Shown here piece after piece: positions 15,749 through 23,932 of a DNA stretch of 33,318 nt (positions are counted from its first letter, which is position 1; each line of letters begins with the position of its first letter). This stretch comes from Flavobacterium sp. (GTDB lineage: Bacteria; Bacteroidota; Bacteroidia; Flavobacteriales; Flavobacteriaceae). Location: the NCBI GenBank assembly GCA_014378065.1, contig JACMOK010000003.1, positions 1-33,318 on the forward strand, given 5' to 3'. The position numbers were made by a program, and so were the translations under genes. The notes beneath the pieces were generated by a model. That model saw only the letters and a list, made by a program, of their open reading frames with translations, was not told the origin of the DNA and made no database searches.

Positions 15749-17634
15749 CCGGCGTCTTTGCTTTTGCGAATTACGTTATAGATCATTTGGAATAATCCCG
15801 CCGGTTCGAACGGTTTGATGATAACATCATCCATACCAGACGCCATAGCCTCCTCAGTAATTTCTTCTTTATCAAAAGCAGTCAATGCAATAATTGGTGT
15901 TTGAATGCCGAAACTGCGAATTCTTTTGGTAGTTTCATAACCATTAATAAAAGGCATGTTAATATCCATTAAGATGACATCGTATTTTTGCGTTTCTAAT
16001 AAATGTAAAGCGGCAAAACCATCGCTAACAATATCACAACCGATATTGTTTTTATCCATGATTTTCTTGGTTACCATTTGATTGATTTTGTTGTCCTCAA
16101 CAACCAAAACTTTAAGATTTTGTGCTGTTGAAAAATCAACCTCGATATTATTGATTATTTCCATGGTATCTTTTGGATTTTCTTCAAACGCGATAGTAAA
16201 TGTGAAAACCGTGCCTTCACCCAGTGTACTTTCTAATTGGATACTACTGTCATACAATTCTGTTAACTTTTTTACGATGGCTAATCCTAAGCCTGTTCCC
16301 TGATAGTCATCATCTTTGCGGCTTACTTGAACAAACTTATCAAAAATCTTCTCTTGGTCTCCAACGGCAATCCCCACGCCATCATCAGTTATTTTAAATT
16401 CAATATAGTGTAAGGTCCCTATCACCTTAACTTGTTTCACACCAATGCTGACTGTTCCGTTTCTGGTAAATTTTAAAGCATTACTGATCAAATTCATGAT
16501 GATCTGCGAAAGCCGCATTTTATCACCTAGTAAAAATCTGGGGATAGATTCGTCAATTATAGTAATGATTTTATTGTGATTGTTGGTCGCAATATATTGT
16601 ACAGCGTTGGTGATCGTTTCTATTTCGTCGGCAATGTTAAAGGGTTCTTTTTCAAGAACTACCCGATTCTCATCTATCTTATTCATCTGCAAAATATCAT
16701 TTACGAGTGCTAGTAAATATTTCGCTGAGAACTTGAGGGAATTTAAATGTGGGCTGTTGGCAAGTTCTTTATGCTCATCAGATATCATATTGGCAATGCC
16801 TACAACGCCGTACAAAGGCGTACGCAATTCATGGGTAATTGTCGAAACAAATTGGGTTTTTAATTGAGACGCTTCTTCTGCTCTTTCCATGGCTAATTTC
16901 ATGTCGAAATTAGCTTGAAGCAATTCAGAATTGACTTTTTTTCTGAAATTATTATTCCGATATAATGTAAAAATTAAAATCAACAAAACCATCGAGAGAC
17001 TTACCAAAAGAGTCGAAACCATTGTTGAAGCCGCTAGCTTTTGTTGCTGAATTTTATTTTTAAGCTCTATTTGGTCTGGCTTAAATTTATATTCGTACCA
17101 CTCTGTTTTCTCCGCAGCTCGCTTTAAGTTATTCTCTTTTTTCTCCGAAAACAATATTTTAGAAAGTGCGTCAAACTTCGATTTGTACTCTTTGGTCAAT
17201 ATAGCTTGATGGCTTCTGCAGTAATGTGATGCTATATTTTCGTAACCGATGCGTTCATTTTCTTCAAGATTGAAGAAATAACAAGCAGTGCAAAAATTTC
17301 TAAAGATCCAGCTGTTGAGTTGGTCATTTTCAATATTTTGTCCATGTAATTGCGCTTTATTGTAATAAAAGATTGCAGATCTGGATTTCGAAAATTCATC
17401 ATAGATCACAACAATCGAATTGTAAGCACAAGCGATCAGATAATTATCATTAATTTTAAAGGCTTTGTTTAAAGCGCTTTCTGAGAGATGCAATGCCTTC
17501 GCACAAGCTGCATCATAAAGATTTTGACTGGCTTGGCTGAGCTGGTATTCAATATATTTTTTACCTGCAGTTGTCCTTTGTGCAGTAATCGCTGTAAATC
17601 CTAAAAGGAAAAGTAGCGTGATACTATTTTTCAA
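15745..17634 (-). CDS. Hybrid sensor histidine kinase / response regulator with periplasmic helical sensor
   Basis: A 629-residue protein. Signal peptide (1-19), a Cys-rich helical periplasmic region resembling TPR units (about 25-195), one membrane helix (about 203-224), and a coiled linker. The HisKA domain has H268 in STITHELRTP. The HATPase has an N-box (NLISNALKF), DDGVGI and GTGLGL. A C-terminal receiver follows, with D514, phospho-acceptor D557 (VILMDINMP) and K607. No DNA-binding domain or separate regulator lies next to it. The start is TTG at 17634: an in-frame TAA directly precedes it and the signal peptide begins there. The upstream ettA has its own terminator. The stop overlaps the helicase stop tail to tail. 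Confidence 0.88.
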   Translation of the reverse strand: MKNSITLLFLLGFTAITAQRTTAGKKYIEYQLSQASQNLYDAACAKALHLSESALNKAFKINDNYLIACAYNSIVVIYDEFSKSRSAIFYYNKAQLHGQNIENDQLNSWIFRNFCTACYFFNLEENERIGYENIASHYCRSHQAILTKEYKSKFDALSKILFSEKKENNLKRAAEKTEWYEYKFKPDQIELKNKIQQQKLAASTMVSTLLVSLSMVLLILIFTLYRNNNFRKKVNSELLQANFDMKLAMERAEEASQLKTQFVSTITHELRTPLYGVVGIANMISDEHKELANSPHLNSLKFSAKYLLALVNDILQMNKIDENRVVLEKEPFNIADEIETITNAVQYIATNNHNKIITIIDESIPRFLLGDKMRLSQIIMNLISNALKFTRNGTVSIGVKQVKVIGTLHYIEFKITDDGVGIAVGDQEKIFDKFVQVSRKDDDYQGTGLGLAIVKKLTELYDSSIQLESTLGEGTVFTFTIAFEENPKDTMEIINNIEVDFSTAQNLKVLVVEDNKINQMVTKKIMDKNNIGCDIVSDGFAALHLLETQKYDVILMDINMPFINGYETTKRIRSFGIQTPIIALTAFDKEEITEEAMASGMDDVIIKPFEPAGLFQMIYNVIRKSKDAG

Positions 17635-17664
17635 TTATTCGTGTTTTGATGGTTCAGAAAAAAT

Positions 17665-17692
17665 ACAATCCCAATATTGCTATTGAGATTGT
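17665..17692 (-). terminator. Rho-independent terminator of ettA
   Basis: On the - strand, a 12-bp stem (ACAATCTCAATA / TATTGGGATTGT, one mismatch) with a GCAA loop, followed directly by ATTTTTTC. It lies 11 bases after the ettA stop and ends about 30 bases before the hybrid kinase start, so the two genes are probably separate units. Confidence 0.72.
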
Positions 17693-17703
17693 GTTCAAAA
17701 ATA

Positions 17704-19398
17704 TTAATTTCTGATTAATTTCCTATATTTAATTCGCTTCGGCGTTAAGTCGCCACCCACTCTCTTCTTCTTATTCTCTTCATATTCCGAAAAACCGCCT
17801 TCAAAATAGTAGACTTCTGAATTGCCTTCAAATGCAAGAATGTGTGTACAAATTCGATCCAAAAACCACCTGTCGTGCGAAATCACTACTGCGCAACCCG
17901 CAAAATTCTCCAACCCTTCCTCCAAAGCGCGTAACGTATTAATATCCAAGTCATTGGTGGGCTCATCGAGTAACAACACATTTCCTTCTTCTTTTAAAGT
18001 CATGGCCAAATGCAATCGGTTGCGTTCACCACCCGAAAGCATCGACACTTTTTTGTTCTGGTCGCTGCCGCCGAAGTTAAAACGAGAAAGATAGGCCCTC
18101 GAATTTACTTGTCGGCCTCCCATCATAATCAATTCCTGCCCGTCACAGAAGTTTTCCCAAATAGACTTTTCGGGATTAATATTGGAATGTGCCTGATCGA
18201 CATAAGCGATTTTGACTGTTTCACCAATAGCGAACTCTCCGGCATCAGGAGTTTCCTCTCCCATAATCATTCGAAAAATAGTCGATTTTCCAGCTCCATT
18301 GGGACCGATAATCCCTACTATTCCCGCTTGCGGCAGCGTGAAATTGAGGTTGTCATACAATAATTTATCTCCAAAAGCTTTGGATACATTTTTAGCTTCA
18401 ATTACATTGTTTCCTAGTCGGGGTCCGTTTGGAATATAAATTTCCAAATTTTCATCGAGCTGTTTTTGATCTTCATTCAGGAGTTTGTCATAGTTTTGCA
18501 AACGGGCCTTTTGTTTAGACTGTCGTCCTTTGGCGCCTTGTCGCACCCAATCAAGTTCTCTTTCCAATGTTTTTCTGCGTTTGGATGCTACTTTCTCTTC
18601 CAAGGCCATGCGACTCGATTTTTGTTCCAGCCAAGAAGAATAATTTCCTTTCCACGGAATGCCCTCTCCTCTATCCAATTCTAAAATCCAGCCCGCTACA
18701 TTATCTAAGAAATAACGGTCGTGTGTTACGGCAATTACTGTTCCTGCATATTGCGCCAAATGCTGTTCTAACCAAAGAACACTTTCAGCATCTAAGTGAT
18801 TCGTAGGCTCATCCAAAAGCAATACATCAGGTTGTTGCAACAGCAAGCGACATAGCGCCACGCGACGGCGTTCGCCACCCGAAAGATTTTTAATCAGCAT
18901 ATCGGGCTCTGGAGTTCTGAGTGCATCCATTGCAATTTCTAGTTTTGTATCGATTTCCCAGGCGCCCAAGGCATCAATCTTATCTTGAAGATCTGCTTGC
19001 CGGTCCATCAATTGTTGCATTTTATCTGCGTTTTCATAGACCTCAGGCAAACCAAACATATCGTTGATTTTATTGAATTCATCTAATACCGCCATGGTTT
19101 CTGCAACACCCTCACGAACAATTTCAATGACCGTTTTGGAGTCGTCCAATTGGGGATCCTGCTCTAAATAACCCACGCTATATCCTGGTTGAAACACTAC
19201 ATCGCCTTGGTAGTTTTTATCCACTCCTGCAATAATTTTTAAAAGTGAAGACTTACCAGATCCATTGAGACCTAAAATACCGATTTTGGCACCGTAAAAG
19301 AAACTCAGATAAATGTTTTTTAAAACTTGCTTGTCGCTGCTAGAGTAGGTTTTACTCAACTTTTGCATTGAGAAGATTACTTTCTTATCGTCTGACAT
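17704..19398 (-). CDS. ettA: Energy-dependent translational throttle protein EttA (ABC-F)
   Basis: A 564-residue soluble ABC-F protein with two ATPase domains and no membrane segment. The first domain has Walker A GLNGSGKS (43-50), LSGGERRRVAL and LLLDEPTNHLD. The basic linker (ELDWVRQGAKGRQSKQKARL) is the P-site tRNA-interaction region. The second domain has GPNGAGKST, LSGGERNRLHL and LLLDEPTNDLD. Length and linker match EttA, which binds the ribosomal E site and gates the first peptide bond according to the energy state. A small membrane protein gene precedes it on the same strand, and a terminator follows. Confidence 0.92.
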   Translation of the reverse strand: MSDDKKVIFSMQKLSKTYSSSDKQVLKNIYLSFFYGAKIGILGLNGSGKSSLLKIIAGVDKNYQGDVVFQPGYSVGYLEQDPQLDDSKTVIEIVREGVAETMAVLDEFNKINDMFGLPEVYENADKMQQLMDRQADLQDKIDALGAWEIDTKLEIAMDALRTPEPDMLIKNLSGGERRRVALCRLLLQQPDVLLLDEPTNHLDAESVLWLEQHLAQYAGTVIAVTHDRYFLDNVAGWILELDRGEGIPWKGNYSSWLEQKSSRMALEEKVASKRRKTLERELDWVRQGAKGRQSKQKARLQNYDKLLNEDQKQLDENLEIYIPNGPRLGNNVIEAKNVSKAFGDKLLYDNLNFTLPQAGIVGIIGPNGAGKSTIFRMIMGEETPDAGEFAIGETVKIAYVDQAHSNINPEKSIWENFCDGQELIMMGGRQVNSRAYLSRFNFGGSDQNKKVSMLSGGERNRLHLAMTLKEEGNVLLLDEPTNDLDINTLRALEEGLENFAGCAVVISHDRWFLDRICTHILAFEGNSEVYYFEGGFSEYEENKKKRVGGDLTPKRIKYRKLIRN

Positions 19399-19508
19399 TT
19401 TTTAATTTATTAATTCGTTAAAACTGATTTTTATTGATTTGCCTGGCTTGTACTTTAAAATTTGAGTATCGTAGTTTAAAAATGCAAGTCTGTTAATGTA
19501 TTATTTTT

Positions 19509-19691
19509 TTATAATCTCCCTTTAAGGGAGCTAAAAACCCAAGCATTGGCGAGAAACCCAACGCCAACCGCACCAAAACCCCAACCAGCAGTTTCATCAT
19601 ATCGAAAGGCTCCCAAAGCTATCAGCAACAATCCCATGATAATCATGATCAAAGTAGCCCATCCCAATACTGTGTTCTTGTTCATTCCCAT
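19509..19691 (-). CDS. Small membrane protein, CAL67264-like
   Basis: A 60-residue protein with two hydrophobic helices (VLGWATLIMIIMGLLLIALGA and FGAVGVGFLANAWVF) joined by a short loop, FRYDETAGWG. It resembles the small CAL67264 family of Flavobacteriia, which I recall as often lying beside ettA, as here (111 bases upstream on the same strand). Function unknown. Either Met 1 or Met 3 could be the start. Confidence 0.72.
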   Translation of the reverse strand: MGMNKNTVLGWATLIMIIMGLLLIALGAFRYDETAGWGFGAVGVGFLANAWVFSSLKGRL

Positions 19692-19774
19692 AAATAGTGG
19701 TCTTTTTTTAGAAAAGCAAATATCGGGAATAATACTGAATTCCGCGATTTTTAAATTTCGTTTTTTTTAAGGAA

Positions 19775-20779
19775 TCAACCAAAAACGCCAATCAACATCT
19801 CTTTCAATAAATCGCCATTGGGCAAACCATTGGCGCCAACACCCTTACTTTTTATGTCGATAATTCGCAGCGTGGCAACAATGGCACTTACCTTTTTCAT
19901 AGGATAATTTCTGAGTGCGACATCGTAATCTTTAAGAAAATAAGGATTAACTTTCAGCACCGCCGCCACATTTTTGGGGTTTTTGTCTTTTAAACCGTGG
20001 TAGAGAAGTAAGTTGACAAAAAAACTGAATACCAAACTTGTAGTGACTACCATAGGGTTGTCTTTTGGATTATCGGCAAAATATTGGGCGATCTGATAGG
20101 CTTTAAATTGGTTGCGATCGCCGATGGCTTTACGGAGTTCAAATACGTTAAAGTCTTTGCTAAAACCTATATTTTCCTCAATATCTTTTGCTGTAATCAG
20201 GCTGCCTTTTGGCAAAATAATTTGCAGTTTTTCCAATTCATTGTTAATTTTACTCAGATCGGTTCCCAAAAATTCAACCAGCATTGCCGACGCTTTGGGT
20301 TCGATAGTGTAATTTTTTCCTTGCAAAACGCGCTTGATCCATTCGCCAACCTGATTATCATAAAGTTTTTTGCTTTCGTACACCAAACCGTTCTTGCTTA
20401 AATTTTTGGTGACTTTTTTGCGTTTGTCTAAGGTTTTGTATTTGTAACATATGACCAAAACCGTGGAAGGCATCGGATTTTCGGAATAGCTTTCGAACTT
20501 GTCAATCGTCTTGGTTAGGTCTTGCGCTTCTTTAACGATAATCACTTGTCTTTCCGCCATCATCGGATATCGCTTGGCAGCCGAAATGATATCTTCTACT
20601 GTAACATCCCGACCATATAAAACCGTCTGATTGAAACTTTTTTCTTCTTCTGACAAAATATTTTGCTCGATGTAGTCTGATAATTTATCTATATAATAAG
20701 GTTCTTCTCCCATCAAAAAATAAATAGGCCAGATTTTGCCTGCCTTAATATCATTTACAATTTTAACTACCTCATCCAT
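19775..20779 (-). CDS. holA: DNA polymerase III subunit delta
   Basis: A 334-residue clamp-loader delta subunit. The start (IKAGKIWPIYFLMGEEPYYIDKLSDYI) is the family's N-terminal signature, with the degenerate P-loop region of delta (no working Walker A). AERQVIIVKEAQDL follows, then the middle alpha-helical lid and a C-terminal collar domain (FVNLLLYHGLKDKNPKNVAAVLKVNPYFLKDY). It opens the beta clamp during loading at replication forks. It is divergent from the HsdR-N-like gene; the 64-bp gap between them holds both promoters. Confidence 0.92.
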   Translation of the reverse strand: MDEVVKIVNDIKAGKIWPIYFLMGEEPYYIDKLSDYIEQNILSEEEKSFNQTVLYGRDVTVEDIISAAKRYPMMAERQVIIVKEAQDLTKTIDKFESYSENPMPSTVLVICYKYKTLDKRKKVTKNLSKNGLVYESKKLYDNQVGEWIKRVLQGKNYTIEPKASAMLVEFLGTDLSKINNELEKLQIILPKGSLITAKDIEENIGFSKDFNVFELRKAIGDRNQFKAYQIAQYFADNPKDNPMVVTTSLVFSFFVNLLLYHGLKDKNPKNVAAVLKVNPYFLKDYDVALRNYPMKKVSAIVATLRIIDIKSKGVGANGLPNGDLLKEMLIGVFG

Positions 20780-20831
20780 GCTTAAAATTCAAATTCAACA
20801 TTCAAAAAATAAAATCATACCACTAAATAGC

Positions 20832-20839
20832 TACTTTTG
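20832..20839 (+). promoter_or_regulatory. -7 promoter box (TACTTTTG) of the HsdR-N-domain gene
   Basis: Exact TAnnTTTG only four bases before the ATG at 20844. A start point at the usual distance falls on or next to the ATG, so the mRNA may be leaderless. Confidence 0.6.
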
Positions 20840-20843
20840 CCTA

Positions 20844-21290
20844 ATGCAAAAACTCAATTTTCCAACCTATGACTTCCGTTTCAAAAATAGTGAAAATAAA
20901 GTCGCCATTTTTGACGAAATTAGGAAAAAATTTATTCTGCTTTCGCCCGAAGAATGGGTTCGTCAGCATGTAGTACAGTATTTTTTGCAACAAAAAAAAT
21001 ATCCAAAATCTTTAATAAATGTCGAAAAAGTACTGAAAATTAATGGCTTGACCAAACGCTATGATCTTGTCGTTTTTAATCCAAATGGCTCTGTTTTTAT
21101 TCTAGTCGAATGCAAAGCCCCCGAAATTAAAATTACCCAAGATACTTTCGACCAAATCGCGCGGTACAATCTGACGCTAAAGGCAACTTTTTTGATGGTA
21201 ACCAACGGACAGAATCATTACTTTTGCCAAATGGATTTTGAAAAAGAAGCCTACCAGTTTCTCTCCGAATTGCCAACTTACAACAATTAA
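20844..21290 (+). CDS. Stand-alone HsdR N-terminal (PD-(D/E)xK nuclease-fold) protein
   Basis: A 148-residue protein covering only the HsdR N-terminal domain. The nuclease-fold core is visible: D74 in KRYDLVVF and E89-C-K91 in FILVECKAP, with the later QIARYN helix giving the D...ExK arrangement. There is no helicase domain, and no methylase or specificity gene nearby, so it is not a restriction system. Lone genes of this type beside holA are common in Bacteroidota as I recall; their role is unknown. The frame is open 36 codons further upstream, overlapping holA, but the promoter box makes the ATG at 20844 the start. Confidence 0.82.
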   Translation: MQKLNFPTYDFRFKNSENKVAIFDEIRKKFILLSPEEWVRQHVVQYFLQQKKYPKSLINVEKVLKINGLTKRYDLVVFNPNGSVFILVECKAPEIKITQDTFDQIARYNLTLKATFLMVTNGQNHYFCQMDFEKEAYQFLSELPTYNN

Positions 21291-21317
21291 TAAACACCGC
21301 TAATCTGAATTGTACAC

Positions 21318-22313
21318 TTGAAAAAAATCGCCGTAGTCGTCTTAAATTGGAACGGAGCAAAACTATTAGAGCAGTTTTTGCCAAGCCTGATTAAGTTTTC
21401 TCCTGAAGCACAACTTTACGTTGCCGACAATGCCTCAACCGACGATTCTGTTGCATGGGTCAGAACTCACTTTCCTTCAGTAGTAATTATTCAAAACAGC
21501 GGTAATTGTGGATTTGCGCGGGGCTACAACGAGGCACTACAAAATATCGAGGCCGAATTTTATGCTTTAGTCAATTCAGATATTGAAGTGACCGAGAACT
21601 GGCTGCGACCAATCCTTGACACCTTCGAACAAGAACCGCAGGTGGCGATCATACAGCCAAAAATATTGGATTTTAAAAACAAAACATCTTTTGAATATGC
21701 GGGCGCAGCAGGAGGATTTATAGACCAATATGGCTATCCGTTTTGCAGGGGTCGTATTTTTGAAACTGTAGAAAAAGACAACCGCCAATACGATGACAAC
21801 CGAGATGTTTTTTGGGCTTCAGGCGCCTGCTTTTTTATTCGAAGTGACGCATACAAAGCACTTCAAGGTTTTGATGCCGATTTTTTTGCACACCAAGAGG
21901 AAATCGACTTGTGCTGGCGCGCTTTCAACAAAGGATATCGCATCAAGTACAATTCAGCATCTGTCGTTTACCACGTGGGAGGCGCTACTCTAGACCATGG
22001 AAATCCTAAAAAAACATTTTTGAATTTTAGAAATTCGCTAATAATGCTAACAAAGAATCTTCCTAAAGACCAATTTTTTAAAGTATTGTTGATCAGAATG
22101 ATACTAGATGGTGTGGCAGGAATTCGACTGCTGACGACAGGAAAATTAGATCATTTTATTGCGATCTTAAAAGCCCATTTTTCATTTTATCGCAGTTTTT
22201 CGAGTCACTACAAAAAGCGTGAATTACGACAATCTGAAAATTACTTTGCAATCGACAGCATTGTATTCCGTTACTACATAAAACGCATTCTCTTTTTCAA
22301 AGACCTTTTTTAA
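21318..22313 (+). CDS. Glycosyltransferase family 2 (GT-A fold)
   Basis: A 331-residue glycosyltransferase. The N-terminus (KIAVVVLNWNG) is the nucleotide-sugar-binding strand, DNASTDDS (37-44) follows, and NSDIEV (86-91) supplies the metal-binding acidic residue. Next come the acceptor-side GACFFIRSDAY and FFAHQEEIDLCWRA, where an Asp or Glu of the EEID stretch is the likely catalytic base. It resembles rhamnosyltransferase-like members; donor and acceptor are unknown, probably surface polysaccharide. It starts with TTG: an in-frame TGA lies four codons upstream (21306) and no ATG comes before the conserved first strand. It is 27 bases after the HsdR-N gene and likely co-transcribed. Confidence 0.88.
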   Translation: MKKIAVVVLNWNGAKLLEQFLPSLIKFSPEAQLYVADNASTDDSVAWVRTHFPSVVIIQNSGNCGFARGYNEALQNIEAEFYALVNSDIEVTENWLRPILDTFEQEPQVAIIQPKILDFKNKTSFEYAGAAGGFIDQYGYPFCRGRIFETVEKDNRQYDDNRDVFWASGACFFIRSDAYKALQGFDADFFAHQEEIDLCWRAFNKGYRIKYNSASVVYHVGGATLDHGNPKKTFLNFRNSLIMLTKNLPKDQFFKVLLIRMILDGVAGIRLLTTGKLDHFIAILKAHFSFYRSFSSHYKKRELRQSENYFAIDSIVFRYYIKRILFFKDLF

Positions 22314-22357
22314 CAATAGTTTAGCCGATTACTGCTATTTAAAGTAATTAAAAATGT

Positions 22358-22365
22358 TAATTTTG
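22358..22365 (+). promoter_or_regulatory. -7 promoter box (TAATTTTG) of the OmpA-family gene
   Basis: Exact TAnnTTTG, 22 bases before the ATG at 22388. Confidence 0.6.
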
Positions 22366-22387
22366 TAAATCATTTAAATCTAATCCA

Positions 22388-23224
22388 ATGAAGAAAATCA
22401 TTTTAGCACTATCTGTAGTCGCACTATTATCCACGACTTCTTGTGGCACAAAAAAGAAAATCGCTGCTCTCGAATCTAAAAACAAAGAAATTCAAGATTT
22501 ATTAAATTCTGCGACCGTAAAATTGAATACTTGTCTTACCGAGAAAGAAGCCATGTCAAGCCAGATGGAGTTTTTAAAGAAAAACAATTCTGACCTGATT
22601 AACAACATGGGCAACATGACCACCTTGTCAACCAAAGGCGCGCAAAATATTGAAAAAGCTTTGGAAACCATCAAAGAAAAAGATCTTAAAATAACAAGAA
22701 TGCAGGATGCGTTGACCAAAAAAGACAGTGTTACTTTAGCTTTGGTGACCAGTCTTAAAAGTTCGGTTGGCATTTCAGATCCAGACATTGAAATCAACGT
22801 CGAAAAAGGAGTTGTATTTATCTCAATAGCCGATAAATTGTTGTTTAAAAGTGGCAGTTACCTAGTGAGCGATCGCGCCAAAGAGGTATTGGCGAAGGTG
22901 GCAAAAGTCATCAATGACAAACCTACTTTTGAATGTATGGTCGAAGGACATACCGATAACGTGCCTTTTACCGGAAATGCCATTTTGATTGACAATTGGG
23001 ATTTGAGTGTGAAACGGTCTACCGCTATTGTTCGGGTTTTGACCAAAGACTTAAAAGTAAATCCCGCCCAGTTGATTGCTGCCGGTCGAGGCGAATTTAT
23101 TCCGTTGGTGCCCAATAGTTCTGTCGAAAACAGAGCCACCAACAGAAGAACCCGTATTGTAATTCTTCCTAAAATTGATGAATTTTACGACATGATTGAA
23201 AAAGAAATGAAGAAACAAAAATAG
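22388..23224 (+). CDS. OmpA-family peptidoglycan-binding lipoprotein
   Basis: A 278-residue outer-membrane lipoprotein. The signal peptide ends in a lipobox with the lipidated C19 (LSTTSCG). A coiled coil follows (about 25-115, with KKIAALESKNKEIQDLL). The OmpA C-terminal domain (about 135-270) contains LLFKSGSYLVSDRAKEVL, VEGHTDNVPF and NRATNRRTRIVI, the residues that grip diaminopimelate in the cell wall. It probably tethers the outer membrane to peptidoglycan. It has its own promoter and ends at a strong terminator. Confidence 0.9.
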   Translation: MKKIILALSVVALLSTTSCGTKKKIAALESKNKEIQDLLNSATVKLNTCLTEKEAMSSQMEFLKKNNSDLINNMGNMTTLSTKGAQNIEKALETIKEKDLKITRMQDALTKKDSVTLALVTSLKSSVGISDPDIEINVEKGVVFISIADKLLFKSGSYLVSDRAKEVLAKVAKVINDKPTFECMVEGHTDNVPFTGNAILIDNWDLSVKRSTAIVRVLTKDLKVNPAQLIAAGRGEFIPLVPNSSVENRATNRRTRIVILPKIDEFYDMIEKEMKKQK

Positions 23225-23234
23225 TTTTGATATT

Positions 23235-23264
23235 AAAAACGGCTCTTAAATCAGAGCCGTTTTT
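23235..23264. terminator. Bidirectional rho-independent terminator
   Basis: A perfect 12-bp stem, AAAAACGGCTCT / AGAGCCGTTTTT, with a six-base loop TAAATC and T-rich flanks on both strands. It lies between the convergent OmpA-family and YciO-type genes and serves both. Confidence 0.88.
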
Positions 23265-23268
23265 TTAT

Positions 23269-23889
23269 TTATAAAATATCAATACTTCCTTTACCCTCAC
23301 GAACAACAACTGGTTCATAACCGGACAAATCAATAATGGTGGAGCCTATATTATCCCCATAACCACCATCAATCACGACATCCACCAAATGTTGCCATTT
23401 TTCAAAAATCAATTCGGGATCGGTCGAATATTCTAAAACGGCATCCTCGTCATGAATAGAAGTAGAAACTATTGGATTGCCGAGCATTTTTACAACTGCT
23501 AACACAATATTGTTGTCGGGAACCCGAATTCCGACGGTAGTTTTCTTTTTAAATTCTTTCGGCAGGTTGTTATTACCAGGTAAGATAAAAGTATAAGCGC
23601 CAGGCAATGCGCGTTTCAATAATTTAAAAGTTGCCGTATCAATTTGCTTGACATAATCTGATAAATTGCTTAGATCATAGCAGATAAAAGAGAAATTGGC
23701 TTTTTCCAGCTTGATGCCTTTAATTTTAGCAATGCGTTCTAAAGCTTTAGTATTGGTAATATCACATCCTAGTCCGTAAACTGTGTCAGTAGGATATATC
23801 ACCAAACCGCCATTCCTCAATACGTCAACTACTTTTTTTATAGCCGCTTCATTGGGTTTGTCTTCGTAAATTTTGATAAACTGGCTCAT
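23269..23889 (-). CDS. Sua5/YciO/YrdC family protein, YciO type
   Basis: A 206-residue YrdC-fold protein with the family motif YPTDTVYGLGCD (32-43). The downstream motifs are those of E. coli YciO: ANFSFICYDLSNLSDYV replaces the KxR-type loop, PGAYTFILPG is present, and NPIVSTSIHDED stands where true YrdC has STSANxSG. It may bind RNA or nucleotides and make threonylcarbamoyl-AMP weakly, if at all. The true Sua5 is probably the gene cut at the left edge. It begins 43 bases after the pcrA stop, with no promoter box between, so it is probably co-transcribed with pcrA. Confidence 0.87.
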   Translation of the reverse strand: MSQFIKIYEDKPNEAAIKKVVDVLRNGGLVIYPTDTVYGLGCDITNTKALERIAKIKGIKLEKANFSFICYDLSNLSDYVKQIDTATFKLLKRALPGAYTFILPGNNNLPKEFKKKTTVGIRVPDNNIVLAVVKMLGNPIVSTSIHDEDAVLEYSTDPELIFEKWQHLVDVVIDGGYGDNIGSTIIDLSGYEPVVVREGKGSIDIL

Positions 23890-23932
23890 ACTCGTAAATG
23901 GATTTAAAACTATAATATTTTTAAAAAAAAAC

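Noticed and set aside
19516..19530. Palindrome CTCCCTTTAAGGGAG at the end of the small membrane protein gene
   Set aside because: It lies within the last codons (SLKGR) and leaves a one-base loop, so it is not a working terminator.
20844..21290. Part of a type I restriction system
   Set aside because: Only the N-terminal nuclease-like domain is present, and no HsdM, HsdS or helicase domain is nearby.
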